Below are positions 32,701-42,240 of a stretch of 64,000 nucleotides of DNA, piece after piece; position 1 is the first letter of the stretch, and every line of letters starts with the position of its first letter. The stretch covers positions 1,364,001 to 1,428,000 of the forward strand of contig OZ345370.1 in the NCBI GenBank assembly GCA_977006965.1. The letters run 5' to 3'. Position numbers and translations under genes: made by a program. The stretch is from Phymatolithon calcareum. Its lineage: Eukaryota; Rhodophyta; Florideophyceae; Hapalidiales. Under the pieces are notes generated by a model, which did no database searches, had not been told where the DNA came from, and worked only from the letters and a program-made list of their open reading frames with translations.

Positions 32701-33600
32701 GTACAACTCCCTCGGCACTAGAACCCATCTTGAATCATTGCAGAAGTGCGAGGACGACCTACTCAAGGTCGCTACTAACAATACTCTGAAGCTATCTGGG
32801 CATCGGTCTCTCCAGAAGTCCATGTCGACCAATTCCTGGACAGTGTTCGCTCAGCACTTAACTCACCTTCGAAGCGCCTCGGTTCCTGACCACTGAGCAA
32901 GTCAGATGGATGGTAAACTTCGCCATCGTGAGTTTTTCGATCAATGTTACTTATGAAGGCAAAGAGCAGAATTCCTCTTAACTTGAGGGAAGAGTGGCCG
33001 CGAAACGTAAAGAAGCAACAGAGTTTTGATATAGTGGGCAATGGTGCATTCCCCACTATATCTGGCTCAACGACAGCATTCAACAACGAAACTTAGATAT
33101 GCAACTTGTAATTCAAGCTGGATAGAGTTCTCTATACTGTGCATCGACCGCCATTTCGTCCGATGGGCAACGAGGCTGGGCGCATGCAGTTGTACGCGAT
33201 GATGCTTTTATTGAAGGGCTTGAACAGGCAGCTCGACTGAACGCCTGTGTTCCAAGGATTTAAGAGAGAAACATCCCGCTTGCATGCATTCCTGCTATGT
33301 TAGAAGTTCTGCTGAGCCATCATCTGCGTACTAGTGGGCTTCCTAGATCATGCAACGCATAGTTCCAGGAGATGTCCGCGGGAAACCTTGTTTTCCGGGG
33401 TCTCGGGAGTGCTTACGAGAGCTGCGGTGTAAGCGTGCCCCAAATCGCCTGCTTCGTAGGTGAAACCAAGTGCGGAGAGAACTAAAAAAAGGACGACAGA
33501 GGTTATGGAAGCCCTCCGCTCCCTCTTCTTTAATCGATTCGTGTTCTAAGTGTCGACTTTGAAACGCATATGCTTGTAGACTGGAGATAGTTGGGCTCCT
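29757..33600. repeat. Segmental duplication unit, copy 2
   Basis: Matches 11360-14755 throughout, apart from two inserts not present there: about 130 bp at 31420-31550 and about 380 bp at 31728-32112. The second insert ends in a (TA)n run at 32093-32108. Differences are mostly single substitutions and small indels, and the AhpD-like reading frame is preserved in both copies. Confidence 0.85.
29775..31211 (-). CDS. AhpD-like protein, copy 2, one intron
   Basis: Exons 31211-30880 and 30792-29775 (449 aa), intron 30879-30793 (87 bp, GTACGT...CATACAG), the same structure as copy 1. The CxxC-H motif is Cys104-x2-Cys107-x2-His110, followed after splicing by CCVFLKRIGAADGLV. The protein differs from copy 1 by scattered substitutions and a 4-residue shorter N-terminus (MSESAGNVAVEVPEKS), without stops. 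That both copies stay open and spliceable across many silent and replacement differences suggests selection on the protein in both. Confidence 0.75.
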
Positions 33601-34110
33601 GCATGGAAAAATGACGGGGGCGAAGCGAGTCGCCGACTCTACAGTGTCAATCTAGTTCTTGCCTCTATATAGTATATAACAGAGACAAGAACTAGACTGA
33701 CAATGACTAGCAAAAACAATCAGATGCCTTGGCTGTATTCTCGTCCAGCCGCTGGCGAGAACGAGGACCTCCTTGCCTGAGTGGTCACCGCCGCGTCTAG
33801 ATCCGCCTCGTGCCAACGTCCTTGTACATCGACGCTTTTTCTGTTACAGGAGCGGCCATGGAAACCGGAATTGTGGAAAAAAGGAGATGAACGGCCAGTG
33901 GGATAGCAGGACTGGTACCGTTCCCAAGTGGTACGGAAGCATTGAGCGGGCTCCAGTTGATTGTACAGAGAGTATGGGCGGGAAACGCGACTAGGTGTGG
34001 CGGTGTGAATGACCGGCAATGGACTGAAGAACATGATACAACAGCGGCAATAAGGCAAAACTGACAGCTTTTTGTTAACGCAACAGCTGCATATTCGTGC
34101 ACAGTTTTGC
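33601..34110. other. Repeat-derived DNA with an imperfect palindrome
   Basis: Contains CTAGTTCTTG...CAAGAACTAG at about 33652-33695 (10 bp perfect arms plus partly paired inner bases). From about 34025 it is similar to 15250-15345 (GAACATGATACAACAGCGG, CAACAGCTGCA). No gene. Confidence 0.5.
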
Positions 34111-34634
34111 ACGAAGTATGCATCACATATGCAGGAAGGGAAATCTCCAGCCCAACTCCGACGAATTCTGTTCGCAAAAGAAGGCACGAGGCTCGAAGCA
34201 AGAAGAAAGAGGAAAATACCGTACGACAAACCGGATGAGATCCCGGGCATTCTCAGGTTTGCCAAGGTGAGACATCGACAGCTGGCCATAAAATACGCAA
34301 GCAGAAGGTTCCCTCAAGTGAGCACGACGCTAATATCGCATACATTCGGAACGGCAGCAGAGCGCCACCTGGAGACCATACGCATGAACCTAAAAAAGTA
34401 TGAACTGGACCCCGGAGAGATGTTAAGAACGGAAAAGGCATTAGACTCCATACTACTCTACAGCGTCACCATAATTGACAACATGGAGAACGACGAGTCC
34501 CTGTATTAGGGACCAGGCGATATACTAGATTGAACAAGTTACGAAAAGCTGTTCCCGTACAGTCTTAGGAGTGTTAATGAGGGCTTTCAAATAAACAACT
34601 AAACAGTTGCAAAAAAAAACGAAGTATGCATCAC
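34111..34634 (+). mobile_element. Poly(A)-tailed retro-insertion with 16 bp target-site duplication
   Basis: The 16 bases ACGAAGTATGCATCAC occur at 34111-34126 and again at 34619-34634. Between them lies a sequence that ends with CAAATAAACAAC (polyadenylation-like) and a run of A at 34611-34619. The related locus at 15250-15430 lacks the insert. This is the footprint of LINE-machinery insertion of a 5'-truncated transcript, either the end of a LINE or a retrocopied mRNA. Confidence 0.78.
34129..34509 (+). pseudogene. ORF fragment inside the retro-insertion (126 aa)
   Basis: The frame is open through the whole 5' part of the insert and the stop lies 99 bp before the A tail, as in a transcript's last ORF. 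The peptide is basic at first (RRILFAKEGTRLEARRKRK) and then helical and charged (HLETIRMNLKKYELDPGEML), ending NMENDESLY. I do not recognise the family. It may be the C-terminus of a source gene elsewhere in the genome. The apparent ATG at 34129 is probably only an internal Met of a truncated copy. Confidence 0.45.
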
Positions 34635-34661
34635 GTGTGTACACGTGATGCATACTTCGTT
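34618..34661. repeat. Perfect 20 bp-arm palindrome at the insertion's right end
   Basis: Arms 34618-34637 and 34642-34661 with loop TGTA. The right arm is an inverted copy of the target-site duplication plus a few bases. Confidence 0.85.
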
Positions 34662-35010
34662 TGTACACAGAGTGGTTTGTAAAGTATCGTGCAGTATTTG
34701 CATTTCCAAAAAACAGAAATTTTTTGTTTTGAATAGAGCTCTATAGAGCTATATCCGAATGCATCTAACTATCTTCGTAGAAGTTGAAAACTTGCAAAAA
34801 CATTTCCTCAAATTTTAAATCTCCCTAACCTTTTTCCTCCCAATAATCGTGCGCCAAGAATCGTCGTCTTCCACGCTCTGTAAGCACCTTCCACGACAGA
34901 CCTTGTCATGCACATTCATCCGCGTAGACAAATCTAAGCGGTTTTCTTTGTGAGTCTTTCCTTGCCATCTGCGCGCATTGCTTTAGGCGGAGGGACACCA
35001 CGAAGGAAGG

Positions 35011-35997
35011 ATGTGGGGCGGAGCTGGTCCTTTCCATGGGGCGTACGATGATGACCGTTTCGGTGGAAATGGCGGTGCGACAGCTGCGAACGGAGCCTTC
35101 ACTCGACAGTTTCGCAGTTATCCCGTGTCCTTTATTGACCGTTCCGACCTGGAGCGGGGGGATAAAATCGTTCTCCCACCATCCGCGTTGGATACTTTGG
35201 CGCGGTTGAATATCGCGTATCCGATGGTGTTCCAAATTGAGTCGCGCATCGGACGCAAGACCCATTGCGGCGTGCAAGAGTTCATTGCGGAGGAGGGTCA
35301 TGCGAATATTCCGTACTGGCTCATGCAAAATCTGGGTGCTGTGGAAGGGGAAATGCTAACGATCCGAAATGCCACGCTTCAGAAGGGGACCTATGTCAAG
35401 TTCCAGCCGCAGTCGTCGGACTTTTTGCAGATCGCAAACCCGAAAGCTGTACTGGAGGCCACGTTGCGTAACTTTACGTGCCTTACGAAGGACGACTCCA
35501 TCGCGATTGGGTACAATGATAAGACGTACTACATTAACGTGCTTGAGGTGGCGCCCGGTGACGCAATCTCCATTGTTGAGACAGATGTGAACGTCGATTT
35601 CGCCCCTGCTGCGGATGCGAAGGAGGAGGAAGAGCGTCTGGCTGCAGAGGCGGCTAAGGCGGCTGCGGCCGCGCCACGAGCTGCGAACTGGAGACCAGGT
35701 CAATCCTCAGATGGTATGGATCCGGCTGAGCGTCTAAAGCAGCGATTAGCACGATTTAAGAAGCCCGGTGCAGGGGCGGATAGTGATTCGAGCGATGATT
35801 CGGAGGAGGAACGAGCTCCAAAACCAGTTGCTTTTCCTGGTGCGGGGCAAACGCTTGCCGCGAGAAGTGGGAAGTCGCTTACGTTTGGAGGGGCTGCGAG
35901 CGCATCCACAAGTGCAAAGGTTGAGAAAGAAAGTGTGCCAGCAAAGAAGGAGGAGTTTAAGCCCTTTGCCGGTAAAGGAAGGACTTTGAGAGATTGA
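35011..35997 (+). CDS. UFD1: UFD1 ubiquitin-fusion-degradation protein
   Basis: Single-exon, 328 residues, ATG 35011 (MWGGAGPFHG). The Ufd1 double-psi barrel domain spans about residues 30-205: FRSYPVSFIDRSDLERGDKIVLPPSALD, then YPMVFQIES, CGVQEFIAEEGHANIPYWLMQNL, and KFQPQSSDFLQIANPKAVLEATLRNFTCLTKDD, ending in GDAISIVETDVNVDFAPA. This is the near-invariant UFD1 signature. The C-terminal third is Ala/Glu/Ser-rich with the usual Cdc48-binding type tail ending KPFAGKGRTLRD. UFD1 pairs with NPL4 and Cdc48/p97 to extract ubiquitylated clients, for example in ER-associated degradation; in algae with secondary plastids a copy also works in protein import, but nothing here indicates that. It converges on the GGPP synthase gene with about 340 bp between stops. 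Confidence 0.96.
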   Translation: MWGGAGPFHGAYDDDRFGGNGGATAANGAFTRQFRSYPVSFIDRSDLERGDKIVLPPSALDTLARLNIAYPMVFQIESRIGRKTHCGVQEFIAEEGHANIPYWLMQNLGAVEGEMLTIRNATLQKGTYVKFQPQSSDFLQIANPKAVLEATLRNFTCLTKDDSIAIGYNDKTYYINVLEVAPGDAISIVETDVNVDFAPAADAKEEEERLAAEAAKAAAAAPRAANWRPGQSSDGMDPAERLKQRLARFKKPGAGADSDSSDDSEEERAPKPVAFPGAGQTLAARSGKSLTFGGAASASTSAKVEKESVPAKKEEFKPFAGKGRTLRD

Positions 35998-36335
35998 AGG
36001 AGAATGATATGGGGACTGGTGTGTGGCTAGTAGCCTGTAGATGAGATATTGTGATGCCGAGAATGTACAGAACTGTATTGGAAAAATTGTAATTGCCCTT
36101 GTTACTGTGGTCGACGTGGTTTCAGAAAACGCCACGTCAGGGGGCGTTCTGTCTGCTTCGAGGGGAAGTAGAGGGCGTGAGAAAACGATTGCTAATTGAT
36201 CATTTAGTCCATCAGCTGTAGTGGTAGTCAACAGAATTCATGTTGAAAACGTATGGAGTGGCTTTATTAATGAGTGAGAATGGTTTAAAAAAACTGTTGC
36301 GGTGACTTGCTCAGGGACGTCGTTCGGTCGGCGTC

Positions 36336-37451
36336 TCAGTTGTTGCGATAAATAATGAAGTCCGCAATCGCCAGCAACGTATCTGCACTCTTTCCGAAAG
36401 GCGCAAGTGACGCCTTTGCATCTGCCACAAGCTTCTTAGCAGTCTTGCGGCTTTCTTCCAATCCCATCAATTTCGGGAATGTTGCCTTATCAGTCGCAAG
36501 ATCCTTCCCAGCGGTCTTGCCCAAATCTTCAGTACTCGCGGTAACATCAAGGACGTCGTCAGCAATCTGAAAGGCGAGCCCTGTATTCACCGCAAACTCC
36601 GTCACTCGCTCGACCTCTTCATCGCTCGCTCCGCCAAGTATTGCACCGACGGCGCAACTCACACGCAATAGCACAGCTGTTTTGTGTGTATGGATCCACC
36701 TGAGAGTCTCCAAACTTACATCCTTCTCTCCCTCGCAGGCAACATCCATAGCCTGACCGCCGGCTAGTCCATCTGCACCGACAGACTCTGCGAGAAGTTG
36801 CAGAACACGAATGACGCGTAGAGGGTCTGCACCACGCGTGTTCTTCGCGACAAACTCAAATGCATACGCGAGAAGTGCATCACCAGCCAGAATGGCGGTT
36901 TCTTCACCATACACCTTGTGATTTGTCGGCTTTCCGCGACGGAAGTCGTCATTGTCCATCGCGGGAAGGTCATCGTGAATAAGACTCATTGTGTGGATCA
37001 TCTCCACCGCAAGGGCTGCAGGCATGACCGTGTCGCTGGACGCTGGATGGTCCTCGCGTCCTGCAAAGAGCTCAAATGCTGCAATTGCTAGAATTGGACG
37101 TACACGCTTACCTCCAGCGAGAAGAGAGTAACGCATAGCCTCTACCAATTTTGCACTCTGTGGCGACGACGCCGTCATGCATTCTTCAAGAGCAGCATCT
37201 ACGCTACGCTTCTTGGAAATCAGATAGGCCGAGAGCCACTCCGGTGGTGCGCGTTTCGGAGTAGCAGTTGTCTTCTTTGGAGCATTCAAGACCGCTGCCC
37301 GTCTCGGCGGAGTGCCGACAGCCTGTGTGGCTGTCTCAGCGGGTGCTGCGCCTGATGCCGCTTCTGCGCGGACGCAGATGTATCGCGCCCTGCGGCGTGA
37401 ACGCGGGAGAGAGCTTAGTGACGGGGCAAACGCGCATTGTGGAAGCGGCAT
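36336..37451 (-). CDS. GGPS: Geranylgeranyl diphosphate synthase, plastid-targeted
   Basis: Single-exon, minus strand, 371 residues, ATG at 37451. The first ~45 residues (MPLPQCAFAPSLSSLPRSRRRARY) are a typical transit peptide. The prenyltransferase core has GGKRVRPILAIAAFELFAG, the first aspartate-rich motif LIHDDLPAMDNDDFRRGKPTNH (DDxxxxD type, as in bacterial and plastid enzymes), and FQIADDVLDVT as the second DDxxD. It condenses IPP with allylic diphosphates to C20 GGPP for carotenoids, phytyl chains and quinones in the plastid. Chain length C20 is inferred from similarity to CrtE/GGPPS; a farnesyl or longer product is less likely. The gene is convergent with UFD1. No introns. Confidence 0.93.
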   Translation of the reverse strand: MPLPQCAFAPSLSSLPRSRRRARYICVRAEAASGAAPAETATQAVGTPPRRAAVLNAPKKTTATPKRAPPEWLSAYLISKKRSVDAALEECMTASSPQSAKLVEAMRYSLLAGGKRVRPILAIAAFELFAGREDHPASSDTVMPAALAVEMIHTMSLIHDDLPAMDNDDFRRGKPTNHKVYGEETAILAGDALLAYAFEFVAKNTRGADPLRVIRVLQLLAESVGADGLAGGQAMDVACEGEKDVSLETLRWIHTHKTAVLLRVSCAVGAILGGASDEEVERVTEFAVNTGLAFQIADDVLDVTASTEDLGKTAGKDLATDKATFPKLMGLEESRKTAKKLVADAKASLAPFGKSADTLLAIADFIIYRNN

Positions 37452-37911
37452 TTTGACAGGCGCTTCGGCTTAGTGAAGGAAGGACGTCGATAGGTCGTTG
37501 CTCGAAGGTACGGCGCGTAAGAGAAAGAGGGCACACCTTATGTTAGCTTCGACGCACAGTATAGTGCAGTACAGTACAGTAGAATGGTCGGAGTCAATAA
37601 TGTTGTTAATCAAAATGGAGGATAGGAATGTCAATTGAGGTGTGGGCCTAAGAAAATGGATTACGCGGATGGAGCTTTTTTGGTTTCTCGGTTTCCAGCC
37701 CCCCATTGCATCATCGCTCTCCGTCCCTTCGCGAGATCGCTGGAGCTCCACCGAGGGGTCTCAAAGAAAGCCCAACCAGCGGCCTCAATAATTCCCACTC
37801 ATGGCTGTCAATCATTCCCAGTTTCAACTGACTGCTGACATCAGCCTCACTGTCAGCTTCTCAAGCGCAGGACTAATTACGTTCTAATCATACTATTATC
37901 AATTTCGATTC
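37452..37911. other. 5' flank of the GGPP synthase gene
   Basis: Holds the presumed promoter of the minus-strand GGPP synthase gene. Short overlapping repeats GTACAGTACAGTA occur at about 37568-37581. No gene. Confidence 0.4.
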
Positions 37912-37921
37912 AATTATAATT
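37912..37921. repeat. Target-site duplication of the MULE (left)
   Basis: AATTATAATT, itself palindromic, repeated at 39252-39261 on the other side of the element. Confidence 0.7.
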
Positions 37922-39251
37922 GAGGAAATTCGCTGCATGGACCGAAAAAGGTTGCAAAATTCGCTAAATCGGCACCCGTGCAAAAACTACTACTACTCGT
38001 TATGATTTCAGCTAGACAGCCGCTTATCATTACACGTAATTAAGAGGATTTATTGAGAAGGTACCATGTGTCCCAAATTGAGGAAAGTCGGCACGTTTCT
38101 AATCGCGTTATACTAGCTTCGAGAGTTGTCAGTTATCTTATTCAGAATTGCATAATGTCACGTCAATGGCTCGTGCCACTTCATTCTCTTCGGTAGGGGT
38201 CCATGTGGGTTTCTTCAGGGTTCTGCTGAGTGTACCAATTGCACATGCTCCTTGACTATCCATATCTTCAGTCAGCTTCCTTATTATTACACTACTAATC
38301 CGCTACGCAAAGTACTCTGCACCTCGTCGCATTCGACTGCTAAGCTAACTCACAGCGCTCTCGCCCGAACCGTCTGAACTCATGGAGAAGATGGGTGGGT
38401 GACCTCCCTGAAGCAAACTTTGACGACGTTGTCAACCTCGTAATCGCCCACAACACGTATATTGGCAAGGCAAGTTCCTCACGCCTTGCTGCTACAAGAA
38501 GCACCAGGAAAAATCCTCTGAGCGGAGAAGCCGCTTGTGGAGCCGGAGGTCATCGAAAGTGACATGCTGAGGTTTGTTGTTAGCAGCCAAGTGACATCAT
38601 TCCCTGTGGTAGTTAACAGCGACTACCGCGCTACATGCACTTGCCGCCACTTTGAAGAGCACCAGCGGCCATGTATCCACGTCGTCGCTGCACTTTTGAA
38701 CTGTTCTGGACGCTTGGCGCAGCATCGAGTCGCGTTCGACCCGTGAAACAAGATCTGGTGTGGGACCCATGGCTATTGATAACGTGGGCCAAGCAACACG
38801 AGGGCATCATCATTCGTGTTGCAGTCACTGGTTACCAGCTAGTACAGGATGATTTGGTTCCGTTTGACCTTGTCGCTAAGCTGGGCCGCAAGCGCAAGAG
38901 GCCCTACTTGCCGTCCGAAGTGAGGTCCCGCCACGGCTCCTCGTGCGGAAACAACGGTTACTTCTCGCAGAAATGCGCCAAGCCGAACATCCGCAATATT
39001 GTTCACGCGAAGCGAAAATACATCGACAAAGCAGCTCAGTCCATGATAATTGACCTCACCGCCTGCGATGACGGAGATGCTACTTGCGACGAGGAGCTGA
39101 AGCATAGAGTTGCGCATGAAATGAATATTATTTTTTTGATAAGTTTATTTCTGTGGAGTGTTCTGTGTATCATAACGAGTAGTGGTTATTGCAAGGGGTG
39201 CCGATTTAGCGAATTTTGCCACCTTTTTCGGTCCATGCAGCGAATTTCCTC
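37922..39251 (+). mobile_element. Mutator-like (MULE) DNA transposon, internally deleted
   Basis: The ends are inverted repeats of about 85 bp: 37922-38005 and 39170-39251. They begin GAGGAAATTCGCTGCATGG and match through GGTTGCAAAATTCGCTAAATCGGCACCC with few differences, as far as ACGAGTAGT/ACTACTCGTTATGA. A 10 bp direct repeat flanks them. The interior encodes the C-terminal part of a MULE transposase: a SWIM zinc finger and, in another frame, a basic GRKRK stretch plus a CCHC-like knuckle. At 1.33 kb the element is too short for a complete MULE transposase, so it is non-autonomous. Confidence 0.88.
38537..39117 (+). pseudogene. MULE transposase C-terminal remnant (SWIM finger)
   Basis: Frame one (38537-38746) has FPVVVNSDYRATCTCRHFEE and RPCIHVVAAL, the CxC..CxH SWIM zinc finger of MuDR-type transposases. 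In a shifted frame from about 38740 follow WAKQHEG, LGRKRKRPYLPSEVRSRHGS and SCGNNGYFSQKC, where the usual knuckle His is replaced by Tyr. The DDE catalytic domain is missing altogether. The shift between the two parts and the missing domain show that the ORF is dead. Confidence 0.8.
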
Positions 39252-39261
39252 AATTATAATT
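39252..39261. repeat. Target-site duplication of the MULE (right)
   Basis: AATTATAATT, a copy of 37912-37921. The element sits about 190 bp before the ATG of the aspartokinase gene and may have inserted in its promoter. Confidence 0.7.
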
Positions 39262-39447
39262 CAATTATAGCAAAGATGCATATCTGCCAATCACAGTTTA
39301 TCGATCTCGTGCTCACAACGGATCAATCCGGATCCAGAATGTGGAGCATCAGTGGCTCGCGGGTGCGCTACATCATCTGATATCGCAAGGCTCTTCGTAG
39401 CGAATCCGACCTCCAAGGGACTGCAAAGGCCTGCAGAAATCCTTGAA

Positions 39448-42240
39448 ATGCAGTCGGCGTTCGCTTCGGCTGCGGGTATGGTATCCCCGTCGGATCAGCG
39501 ACAGCCGCAGCTATCGCGTAGCCGTTTTATCCCTCCGTTCGCCGCAGCACAACGACGTAACGCCGTGTCACGACCCGTCGCACTGCGTTGTGCTCAGACG
39601 TCACCAGCACCTGTACCGGCAGTAAAAGATGGCAGCACTAGTGGATCGGTAGCGGCTGACTGGACGGTGCATAAGTTCGGCGGAACGTCTCTAGCAGACG
39701 GCTCCCTTTTTTGCGCTGTTGCGGATATCATCAATGAGGAGATGAAGCGTGGTGGCCGTGTGTTCACCGTCGTTAGTGCCGTCGGTGGTGTCACGAATCG
39801 ACTTGAGGCTCTTGTGGATACGGCCGTGTCTCGTCGCCCAGATGTGCATTACAACGAGATTTTGGATGAAGTGCGAGACATTCATGAAGCTCTCGCTCGT
39901 GAACATCTCACTCGTGACGCATGTATCGCTTTCATGGCCACGCTCAATAAGAACCTCAGTGATATTGGGGACCTGCTTCGTGCGACATGGATTGCGCGCT
40001 CTGTAAGCTCTCGTATTCGGGAGCTTATCGTCGGACATGGCGAGCTGTGGAGCGCTCAGCTTCTTTGGTCTTTATTGCGTTGCAGGGATGGCGTGGTCTG
40101 CTCGTGGATGGATGCTCGCGATGTGCTGGTTGCTCGTGAAACGGAGGGCACAGCGAACAGAAAGGTCGTTGAACTTGGGAGGAGTGACAAACTTTTGAAG
40201 GAATGGATTCGATCCAATCCGACCTCTGTTGTTGTTGCCACAGGCTTTGTATGTCAGGACAAGGAAGGCGTGGCGTCGACTTTGGGCAGGAATGGGTCGG
40301 ACTATTCGGCTGCATGTTTTGCCAATTTATTGTCCGCCACTGAGCTTAATATTTGGACGGACGTTGACGGCGTTTATTCGGCGGATCCTAGAGTCGTAAC
40401 AGACGCTATCGTGATCCCGGACATGAGCTACAAAGAGGCTGCTGAGCTTGCCTATTTTGGTGCCGAAATCCTGCATCCAGACACGATGGGTCCGATCATG
40501 GATCGAGAGATCCCTATGCGTATTCGCAATACGTTCAATCCATCGGCTAGTGGGACTACGGTTCGATCCACACCGGAAGTGGAGGCACCGGTCGCTCCTG
40601 TTCCTGATGCATCCGTTGTTCGTGCATTTCGTCCCCGCACAGTGGGCCAGTCCTCGGATGCGCGTGGAGTAAAGGGCTTCACAACTGTTTCAAACATCTC
40701 CATTGTCAATGTTGAGGGGACGGGCATGATTGGTGTCCCCGGAATTGCGTCGCGTGCGTTTCAGGCTCTGTTTAGCTGCAATGTTTCCGTCATTCTCATC
40801 GCCCAAGCGAGCTCCGAGTTTTCGATTTGTATTGCCGTTCCTGGTTCCCAGGACAAAGAGGCCGTTGCCGCGTTGAAAGGTGCATTTAGACCAGAGCTTA
40901 TGGATGGGTTGATATCATCTGTAGCCACAGTTCCAGACTGCAGTATTCTGGCCATGGTCGGTGAGCAGATGCAACAGCGACCAGGCGTGTCATCGAGGTT
41001 GTTTGGGTCACTCACAAGAGCTGGAGTCAATATTATTGCAATGGCGCAGGGCTCGTCGGAGCACAACATTTCAGTGGTGGTTGATGCGCAAAGTGAAAGC
41101 AGGGCATTGCGAGCGGCGCATGCAGCGTTTTATCTTTCGGATCAGACGATCTCTGTCGGCGTCATTGGTCCGGGGGTCGTTGGTGGGGCGCTACTTTCTC
41201 AGCTTGAATCCCAGGTGGAGGCTCTGAGGGAGAAATTCAAAGTGGATTTGCGAGTGCGGGGCATCGCAACATCGAGCAAGATGGTTTTTGGCGAACCTAT
41301 TGATCTCGCAGACTGGAGGGCAGCGCTTCACGGAGGTGCTGCAGAGGAATTATCGTTGGACAAATTTGCGTCTTACATTCAAGACACTTCTCTTCCGCAT
41401 GCTGTCATTTGTGACTGCACGGCATCCGAGGAGGTCTCACAGTATTATGAGACGTGGCTGCGTAATGGCATTCATATTATCACTCCGAACAAAAAGGCAA
41501 ATAGTGGACCGTTAGATTACTATCTTGCTATGCGAGATGCTCAAAAGCGGTTGAATTCACATTTCTTTTACGAAGCCAATGTTGGCGCAGGACTCCCAAT
41601 TATCACCTCGATTCGTGATTTGCTTCGCACTGGAGACCAGTTTTTGGTCATTGAAGGCATTTTTTCGGGGACGCTCAGCTTCATCTTCAATGAATTTGAC
41701 GGCTCAGAACCTTTTTCAGCGGTTGTCGCACGTGCCAAGGAGAACGGGTATACGGAACCAGATCCAAGGGATGATCTTAGCGGGATGGATGTTGCGCGGA
41801 AAGTGGTGATTGTTGCACGCGAGATTGGAATCAACATCGAAATGGAGGAAGTACCAGTGAAGAGCTTGGTGCCCGAAGCGCTGTCCGGCAGTGACGTGAG
41901 TGTAGAAGAATTCATGAAAAGACTGCCAGAATACGACGAAAGCCTGACAGCAATGGCGAACGAGGCCAAGTCCGCTGGCGAGTTGCTGCGGTATGTTGGG
42001 TACGTGGACGCTGAGAATGGAAAGTGCTCGGTGGAGTTGAAGAGATACTCGGAGAGTCATCCGTTCGGAAGGCTTAGCGGATCAGACAATATTGTCGCCT
42101 TCCGCACCAAGAGATATAACGCTCAACCGCTTGTGGTGCAGGGACCTGGAGCGGGGGCCGAAGTGACAGCAGCTGGTGTGTTTGGAGATCTTTTACGGCT
42201 CACTGGATATCTTGGTGCACCATCTGCAGAGGCGCTATAG
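39448..42240 (+). CDS. AK-HSDH: Bifunctional aspartokinase / homoserine dehydrogenase, plastid-targeted
   Basis: Single-exon, 930 residues from ATG 39448 (the frame is open further upstream but only from GTG). Residues 1-60 form a Ser/Arg/Ala-rich transit peptide. Aspartokinase follows: VHKFGGTSLADG at about residue 74, GRNGSDYSAACFANLL, WTDVDGVYSADPR. Two ACT repeats occupy about 410-560 (TVSNISIVNVEGTGMIGVPG; SVIAMVGEQMQQRPG-like), the Thr-sensing regulatory region. Homoserine dehydrogenase starts with SVGVIGPGVVGGALLSQL (NAD(P)-binding, about 570) and includes ITPNKKANSG, EANVGAGLPIITSIRDLLRTGD and GIFSGTLSFIFN. It catalyses the first and third steps of the aspartate pathway to Thr, Met and Ile. 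The fusion order matches plant and bacterial ThrA. Feedback inhibition by Thr is expected from the family. Confidence 0.96.
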   Translation: MQSAFASAAGMVSPSDQRQPQLSRSRFIPPFAAAQRRNAVSRPVALRCAQTSPAPVPAVKDGSTSGSVAADWTVHKFGGTSLADGSLFCAVADIINEEMKRGGRVFTVVSAVGGVTNRLEALVDTAVSRRPDVHYNEILDEVRDIHEALAREHLTRDACIAFMATLNKNLSDIGDLLRATWIARSVSSRIRELIVGHGELWSAQLLWSLLRCRDGVVCSWMDARDVLVARETEGTANRKVVELGRSDKLLKEWIRSNPTSVVVATGFVCQDKEGVASTLGRNGSDYSAACFANLLSATELNIWTDVDGVYSADPRVVTDAIVIPDMSYKEAAELAYFGAEILHPDTMGPIMDREIPMRIRNTFNPSASGTTVRSTPEVEAPVAPVPDASVVRAFRPRTVGQSSDARGVKGFTTVSNISIVNVEGTGMIGVPGIASRAFQALFSCNVSVILIAQASSEFSICIAVPGSQDKEAVAALKGAFRPELMDGLISSVATVPDCSILAMVGEQMQQRPGVSSRLFGSLTRAGVNIIAMAQGSSEHNISVVVDAQSESRALRAAHAAFYLSDQTISVGVIGPGVVGGALLSQLESQVEALREKFKVDLRVRGIATSSKMVFGEPIDLADWRAALHGGAAEELSLDKFASYIQDTSLPHAVICDCTASEEVSQYYETWLRNGIHIITPNKKANSGPLDYYLAMRDAQKRLNSHFFYEANVGAGLPIITSIRDLLRTGDQFLVIEGIFSGTLSFIFNEFDGSEPFSAVVARAKENGYTEPDPRDDLSGMDVARKVVIVAREIGINIEMEEVPVKSLVPEALSGSDVSVEEFMKRLPEYDESLTAMANEAKSAGELLRYVGYVDAENGKCSVELKRYSESHPFGRLSGSDNIVAFRTKRYNAQPLVVQGPGAGAEVTAAGVFGDLLRLTGYLGAPSAEAL

